Positions 57,457-64,000 of a DNA stretch of 64,000 nt are shown here, piece by piece. The notes below the pieces were generated by a model. It had not been told where the DNA came from. It saw only the letters and a list, made by a program, of their open reading frames with translations, and did not search any database. Position 1 is the stretch's first letter. The number at the start of each line of letters is the position of its first letter. Position numbers and translations under genes: made by a program. The stretch spans positions 372,001 to 436,000 of the forward strand of contig WACJ01000098.1 of assembly GCA_008973525.1 (NCBI GenBank). The letters run 5' to 3'. The DNA comes from Stenopsyche tienmushanensis. Its lineage: Eukaryota; Arthropoda; Insecta; Trichoptera; Stenopsychidae.

Positions 57457-60400
57457 ATTTAAATATTATTATTTTTCGTTTGGGGTTATTTTTTCGCAAT
57501 TTCTTAAAAAAAATCCTTCAAACTTATTGAGTGATCAACGATTTGCAGATGAACAAATATTATATGTATATTTATGATTATAATTTAAAAAATATAATTG
57601 AGGAGGAATTCTACAATATTTTACCCAACGTCGAACAATAATTTTGGCAAATGTACGCGATTGTACATCACAATGAATATGATCCATATCTTACACACAA
57701 AGGTTTCTACTTAATTTGATAACAATAAGATAAAATTTAATATTAGGGCAGGGGACAAACAATGAGAAATGTATACATGAATATTAGATAAATTAATTAA
57801 GTTACATAATCAAACATTCCGATTATTATTTATTGGTATTAGAAAGTTCGTGTCGGGAATAATACACACTCCCGTATAATTGGATTATTATCAAGATTGA
57901 ATGGCTTCAACTCATAAATTTTGATATGGTATTTAATAGCTGAATAGCTGAGATGTAGATGGAAATTCGTAGCTGTCAGGAATGTGCCATTTGCGGTGAC
58001 AAAATATTTATCATAATTTTTAAGGGTTGGAATTGTAGTTGCGGAAGTTTGGCGACAAATGTTTCGCATGAATATTTGATAAAATTTAGGGGGCGCACAA
58101 GACGTACGAAGCGAAGAATAAAGAAAGCAGATGAAACGCAAAGGTCGTGCAATAAATGAAAACGTACAAATAAAAATGGTTATATTTGGTTTTATGCGAA
58201 ATAAAGTGGTTACTCAGATCCTAATGTAACCATTCGCTCAACACATGCATGAATATAAATGCTTGAATGTTATTGTTTTCGGCGTAAACTTGACAGTTTG
58301 TGCCGTTAAATAAATATCTAAATATTCAACCCCCGAACGGAAGGCGTATTTACACGAAATCGAAAGTTATATCGCACACGGAAAGTAAAAAATGTTTATA
58401 ACGAAGGCGTGTTGTTTTGTTGCTGTTTTTATTTTATTTTTTTGTCCGCTCCATAAGTTTGCAGCCCCTTGATTTGGGCAATGTTCGCGGCCGACAGAGC
58501 GCTACAGGGTGTGGCGTTTAATTAAAATTATGTATAAGAATATATGGAGGAATGAAATCCAAGGGGTGTGATCGGAGTCACGCAGACCGCATGGGGGTCA
58601 GCTTCAGCCGAACGAGAAAAAATATTTGCTACCCTTATCTTATGAAGAGGCGGATTATTCCAGGTATAGGTCGTCACGCCACGTGGACGGGCTTACAGCA
58701 CGTGTCACGAAATGCCATGGAGAATAGAAATGTTCGCATGAGCTCATAAGAAACGTCCCTTATACGAGAGGATAATTCCCCAATATTCACAAGGTATGCC
58801 TAGTCTTATATGGGTCAATTCATTTTCGTGGACGCTGTATGTTTTTATTAATTCAAAAAAAATAAAAACGCAAATATGTTGAATTGAACGTACTAGAATT
58901 TATAAAACTCAATGTCTCCCATTGCACTTAGGGATGTAAACAAGGACATAAGAGCTATGCATTTACTATTGAATTATACCATTAAAACATGGATCAAAGG
59001 GCTTTCGGGTTGTTCAACATTTCATGAGTGCACTTCAAGATTGACGGCTTCCACGCGGGTATGTTTTTTTATCGGGTCGTTGAATATGTCACATAGGAAG
59101 AAAAATATGATCAGAAGACAATGGAAAAACGTTTTAATGGCCAATATATTTATTTACACGGTAAAAAGATCAAGATCGAAAGATCGTTGACGAGAATAAA
59201 AAATGATTTTATTGATAAGATAATAAATATATTGTTTGACGTCCATCTGTTGTGCATTCATTGGAACGCGTGTAAAATATTTTAAATAGATAAAAACAAA
59301 TATAAATGGCATGTTAAATGAATAAATTCATTCAAAGCTATACAGAGCTTAGCAATTGTGCTTTGAAACTCAAGGGCCTGAGGGAAGGGTGCGTGATTTT
59401 CACACAGGGGTTCAATAAACGCCTCTGATGATCACGACGTCATACATTTGTATAACATCGTGATTCTCGCTCCATGAATGCTAAGCAGCCCGCTGAAATA
59501 GCAAAGGATGTGTGTGTATTATTTACATGTAGTACGTTTCCCAATGATAGATGGCGCAATAAGCGCGTTACGTGAATGGAGCGAATCTGGATTCGCCAGG
59601 CGGGCAAGAAGTGTCAACGAAATATGTTTTGAGATTATGGGTTTGCTTAGGATTGCCGCGGTATTCGTTGATCGAATTGGTGTTTCTCAAATGGTCTTGT
59701 GGGGTCCGAAAATCAACGAACGCGGGGTTGGACCGAAAGCCTGATTATCGACCCTATAGCTCTCATTAAGTGACAAACAGCGAATCGTTCGAGTATTCTC
59801 TTAATTTGCAGCATTTGTTTATTCGTGCCTTCGGCGAACGAGGGGTGGACGGGCGAGATGGTCTGCGATTTGGGAGGGATTCGATGAGAGAAAATATCTC
59901 ATAAAAGATCCCTTATTTTGAGAAGGGTTAGCAGCCTATTATGGTGGGGCCTTAATGAATATATACGGCACGGAATATCTGTTTGTGGAGATAAGAACGA
60001 TTGACGTTTCTGTTTAGAGAGCGAGAGTGATTCTTGCTTTCACTTAGGGAGCAGATTAAATTTCTTTCAAAGCGATCTCGGAAACACAGAACATGTCTAT
60101 CATTCAATCGAGATAACAGTTTTGCTGAGAGCACTTCATCTGGTTTCCATCATAAAGGCGCTCCTCTTGTAAATTTATATTTGCCGCTCTTGAGCATGGG
60201 GTTGTGTGTGGATTAATGTACATTTATATGATGTCTTAAACATAGACGTGGGTTGATAAACTCTGTATAAATCTGTTAAATTTGTGGACAGATTAATTTT
60301 CTAATCTTCCCGGATTGCATTTGATGGATGCATACCTGCAGTCAACCCTCGTCTTTGTAGATGAATGTCGTAAACAAGCTGGAATAATGGTATCCAGAGG

Positions 60401-61794
60401 GAGATATATGTTCTTTGGAATATATAAACTTTAGCTTGACATAGATGAAAACGATATTTGAATTACTGTCAACTTGTCCTCGGGAGGAAACTTACCCTAC
60501 AGCAATTGAAAATCAGAGCAAATAAATGAGTACGTACCTGTAACAAATTAAAAACAAATATTAAAATCAGTCTTGTAAAATTGCATTAAAATACTTATAC
60601 TACAGAAGATAACAACCAAAATTTTATACCCATTTCTACAAAGCTGCTTCTTTATCTACAAATAGTTTACGTTAATAATTGTTAAATAAACGTCATCTAC
60701 TTTCGATACAAGGTGGCTAAGGTATCGGTATACGTGGTTAAAGTTATAGCGCGGAAACTTGATGTTATAATTTCAATATTATAGGTATAAGGCATTTATA
60801 AAATATTTGTTTATTCACAATATAATATAACTTAAATAATACGACAAAATACAACGCCAAATACCTATTGGCACAGTCCGTATTTTTTCAGGAAATATTC
60901 ACAACGATATGATAAGACATTTTCTCGGCCATAAAGCAAGTACACGTGGATAGCTTTAACCGACTTTCTGGAAATAAGAATATGCGACCTCATAAAGTTG
61001 AATAAATTAGCAAATATCATTTATAATGCCGGTTGCGTAACAAAACAGAGGAAAATTAACTCAAATGAAAACGGGAAAAAGGAGAAAATTTGGACAAAAA
61101 TTCTGGCTAACATAATAAAAGGGAATCCTGCAATAAGGAAGGCAATCAAAATGACGCAGAAAGAAAAGGCAAACATTTTTTTGAGGATGATAATATTCAG
61201 TCTATTCACGTAATTTAAAAAATCCCTTATCACATAAGTAAAAAATTCAATTGTGTTTGACGATATATTTATATGTGGAGTAACTCAATTATATAATACA
61301 ATAACGACGATTATAATTTTAAAGCGTTCCCACGGAAGCACATGCGACTTAAATTAATACGGTGTGTTTATATAATAAAAAGTCTGAAATGAAAGTAATT
61401 CAATTCGACTTCTAGAATACACTATGAAAAGCAAACTTGGGAACGGAATTGAGATTTCACTGTTATTTTACCATTAATTAATATTTACTATTAAATATAA
61501 GTACGCTGTTATAGCACATAAATCAAGATATCATAGCAAACATAAAGGCACATTATGTTTTTAGATTTTACGTAGAAGTTTATAAATGTTAATGAATTTT
61601 CACTTAGATTTTTTTATAATGGTTATTCAAAAATTTTCATCATTTAATAATATTACTATATAAAGCAATTTCGCATAATATAAAACCGTAACGAGGTGAT
61701 GGTAAAATAGGCGTACGCTACGGGCGCAACTGGGCTTGGGGCATAAAACGCAAAATACAAACCAAATCAAGATTTGCACATGTTTTTTTATACT
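57457..61794. other. Long stretch without recognised gene (~4.3 kb)
   Basis: Open frames at 57839-58141 (minus, 100 codons), 58912-59190 (plus, 92) and 59508-59744 (plus, 78) show no recognised motif. The minus frame at 61021-61233 is hydrophobic but its composition is AT-driven. No exon or repeat is supported. Confidence 0.4.
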
Positions 61795-61930
61795 TCAGGT
61801 ATGGCGTCTGATCGTGAGGCGCTCATATCAGGGGTCCGAAAAACGGACCGGTTGGACACACAGCCTTTTAGGGGGTTTTGCGCCATTTTCTATGATCTGT
61901 ACAATCACAAAAGCTCGCTCAGAGGCATGT
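61795..61930 (+). repeat. Unclassified dispersed repeat pair, copy 2
   Basis: ATGGCGTCTGATCGTGAGGC, then GGGTCCGAAAAACGGACC (a perfect 6-bp stem) and GGTTGGACACAC, matching 54100-54200 in inverse orientation. The shared frame reads GMASDREALISGVRKTDRLD. Differences between the copies are largely at synonymous positions at the start (TCC/TCT, CGC/CGT), hinting at former coding function. Confidence 0.45.
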
Positions 61931-62952
61931 TAGATATTTACCACGGGTGCTTCATACTCTAGTTACGGTTCTGCATAAAGCAATTAAAAATACATCATGT
62001 TTTGAACTCATTTATCGCAATTGATTTAATGACGATTGTTGTGCGGCATTGGCGCCCGCTCACTCATCGTTTGTATTGTTAATGTCATCGATATTAGTAT
62101 GATATTTGTTGATATTGAGGCAAATTTAAATTATAATTTATAACCTAAACGGACTTTATATTTGTGGAAATAATAATGGCGAAAATCTGTTGAATGAAAA
62201 TGCATTGCGTCAATTTAGCCTAGAGGGATATCGAGCTTTAAAGCTCCATGGTCAGAGCGCATACACAAATAACCAGGGCGAATAGATTTATCCGATTTAA
62301 AGTATAGGTTGTATGGGGATTACAATCAGCAAATATAGTACGAAAATCGTATAATTGTATGTGATTGGAGGTCGATTTAAATCAAAGAAGTTCCTCGTTA
62401 AAAGTTCGATGTCACATCTAAGAAGGCCCTCAAAAACTAATTTGATTCGAGCGACCCGTGATTTGATTCACTTCGGATAACTTTATAATTACGGTGAGCT
62501 CTCTAGCCGTCATCGAAACGTAGCCTTCCACTCCATCTCTTTTTTCTTCGCCAACTTCTAAATGGTTTTATAAAATAAATGACGGTGAAAAATGTGCAAT
62601 CTACAGGGTGCTCTCAAAGGGGCCTCACGCGCCTGATAAACGGGCACAACAGTGACAAAAGTGAGCGGAATGATTGATGAGCTGTAATTCTTTCAGGGAC
62701 AGCCCCGCTGAAGGGGGAAACCTTTAAATAAATCCGAGTATTTTCGGATTCGGATATCAGTCGGCGACTAATGATCTTAAAAGTTAAAGAAAGGGCCAAA
62801 TTTACTTTTTAGCGTCGTATCTTTAAGTAAGAATGGCGTTTGAATTTATTTTCAACTCATTCCGGCACGCTCACCGCTGAAAGCGCGCGTTTTATAATTT
62901 GAATTTTTACGCACAGTAAATAATATATAAATGCTATTTGTTTTTTAGGAAA
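61931..62952. other. Stretch without recognised gene
   Basis: No exon or repeat is supported. A 14-bp palindrome, GAGCTTTAAAGCTC, at about 62233-62246 is the core of the 16-bp palindrome at 36389. Confidence 0.4.
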
Positions 62953-63228
62953 AGATATCTGGCTGCGGGAGGGACGACTTCTCGCAGTCAAGGCTAACCG
63001 ACGACTCTCCCGAATACCGCCTCCTGCGCGTCACTACCCAACCAGCAACGGTGCACGCGCAAGAAGCGTTCGGTTGGTATGCAGGTGCATTATCTCCGCA
63101 GCACAAGAGATGGCGCTGTTAAAATAACATATTGCACATGAAAAGAGACGGAAGATGTCGCTGTTAATCTGGCGAATTAAATCTGTTCAGATTAACAGCA
63201 TGTGGATATGGTAAATCACACACGCTAC
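62953..63228 (-). repeat. LTR-like repeat, copy 6 (5' part, truncated at the palindrome)
   Basis: On the minus strand: TGTAGCGTGTGTGATTTACC, then TAATCTGAACAGATTTAATT, CAGCGACATCTTCCGTCTCT, GCGCCATCTCTTGTG, ATGCACCTGCATACC, GTAGTGACGCGCAGGAGGC, TCGTCGGTTAGCCTTGACTG, ending in the palindrome at 62960-62991. The segment with CTCTCT, AATAAA and the 3' end is absent. Together with copy 4 it defines the 5' end of the family as TGTAGCGT. Confidence 0.7.
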
Positions 63229-63560
63229 ATTATCAAATGCAATGATACAAGTATAGCTGACTGGAATGTGTTAAAAAGCTAAAAGTTCAGCATGTTTTTA
63301 ATTGACATGCGCGCGCATTTTATCTGCAGGCAAAATGCGAACAAAATCATAAGCGCATTAATCGTTTGCAACATTACAACATATGTAAAATGATACTTCC
63401 TTTATTATCGTGTCGAAATGTGGCATCATAATAAAACCTTATTTAAGCAATTACATACATGCCTCTCTCAATTATGGGACGTTTTATTTGTAGGAATACT
63501 ATTTAAAGGACAATTACACGTCGTAGAAAGCACAATTACAATGTGACCTGGAAAAATAAA
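63229..63560. other. AT-rich spacer, nothing seen
   Basis: No gene, repeat or RNA is recognised between the LTR-like copy and the tRNA-like sequence. Confidence 0.4.
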
Positions 63561-63632
63561 TTTAACCCGGCGAGAGACGAACTCGCAACCTATTACTTTC
63601 CGGGCGGTTGCTCCTACCATTGGGGCTCTATA
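63561..63632 (-). tRNA. tRNA-like sequence (tRNA pseudogene or SINE head)
   Basis: On the minus strand: AGAGCCCCAATGGTAGGAGC, then AACCGCCCGGAAAGTAATAG, GTTGCGAGTTCGTCTCTCGC, CGGGTT. The T-arm forms a perfect 5-bp stem, GCGAG/CTCGC, around TTCGTCT, close to box B. The AATGGTAGGAGC stretch is D-arm-like. The acceptor stem does not pair well and the anticodon arm is irregular, so a functional tRNA is unlikely. It differs from the SINE family at 20517, so it would be a separate tRNA-derived sequence. Confidence 0.45.
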
Positions 63633-64000
63633 GATACTCGCATAGTACAAAGTATCACATTGTGTGGATATAAACTTACTCACACGAACAAAAACGGGAT
63701 CTGGAATATCTTAATTTAAATACAAGTTTTTACTATTAATTTATACAGCATAAAGATAATGCTTCGGGCTGAAATATATCCCGGAGACTAATGTCACGAA
63801 AATGTATAATTATATCGTGCCATAAAAGACATTTATTTGCTAATACGACTTTTTTTATGACACACTTAAGTTTTTACTTATTCTCATTGTTCTCGGAATG
63901 TAGGGATAAGAAAGGCAAAAAATATGTTTGCGCCTTATCCGAGTCCAACATCCGGAACAATCGCCCAAGTAGATTGGCCGGGGCCAAATTGCGCCGAAAT
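63633..64000. other. Window end, nothing recognised
   Basis: AT-rich sequence becoming GC-richer at the very end, with no supported feature. Confidence 0.4.

Noticed and set aside
1..64000. CRISPR array, rRNA, bacterial operon or defence system
   Set aside because: No regularly spaced repeats, rRNA-like blocks or polycistronic frames were seen; the sequence is eukaryotic in character.

Overview
This is a eukaryotic, AT-rich window with almost no protein-coding capacity. It is best read as intronic and intergenic DNA of an arthropod, most probably an insect. That reading rests on three things: very short open frames throughout; one spliced exon with consensus splice sites; and a dense layer of decayed insect-type transposons (mariner, Tc1-like, pogo-like, hAT, piggyBac-like, a LINE, tRNA-derived SINEs and LTR-like repeats). 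The order or species cannot be fixed from sequence alone. No bacterial operons, CRISPR arrays, rRNAs or intact tRNAs were seen.

The only host-gene feature I can defend is a 100-bp minus-strand exon at 5151-5250. It encodes a conserved luminal/membrane segment of a TMTC-family (most likely TMTC3-type) O-mannosyltransferase. Upstream exons of that gene would lie at higher coordinates and downstream exons at lower coordinates. I found no second exon, so much of the window may be its introns or flanking DNA.

Layout. 1-2 kb: a decayed mariner, a possible LINE tail and an internally deleted mariner with terminal inverted repeats (TIRs). 3-4.3 kb: two LTR-like repeats. 5.1-6.6 kb: the TMTC exon and a pogo-like element. 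8.8-11.1 kb: a Tc1-like helix-turn-helix relic and a three-unit array made from a transposase fragment. 12.3-13.7 kb: a hAT relic and a mariner split by a piggyBac-type MITE. 16.2-17.7 kb: a cluster of mariner, SINE, LTR-like repeat and a Tc1-like relic. 19-23.6 kb: two SINEs, a piggyBac-type MITE, an internally duplicated repeat and the first copy of an unclassified ~600-bp repeat ('R3'). 25-31.5 kb: LINE reverse-transcriptase remnant, second and third copies of the hAT-associated module, a mariner and a SINE. 34.9-39.1 kb: Tc1-like relic, pogo-like element with TA duplication, a short MITE, a mariner with a still-open frame and an LTR-like copy. 41.3-45.2 kb: R3, mariner, a MITE and the best pogo-like copy. 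47-52 kb: internally duplicated repeat, LTR-like copy, R3, transposase fragment and a possible piggyBac-like element. 54-57.5 kb: one copy of an unclassified repeat pair, a Tc1-like relic and a 1.24-kb TIR element with transposase remnants. 61.8-64 kb: the second copy of that pair, an LTR-like copy and a tRNA-like sequence.

Between these are stretches, some GC-richer and apparently repeat-free (for example about 14.5-15.2, 26.6-27.1, 40.1-40.7 and 43.0-43.8 kb), where I see neither genes nor recognisable repeats. The most interesting unexplained items are four: the LTR-like family with a conserved ~28-bp palindrome just before its AATAAA signal; the R3 family; the repeat pair at 54.1 and 61.8 kb; and the 1.24-kb TIR element with its small non-autonomous relatives. 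All family assignments come from reading motifs by eye, not from database searches.
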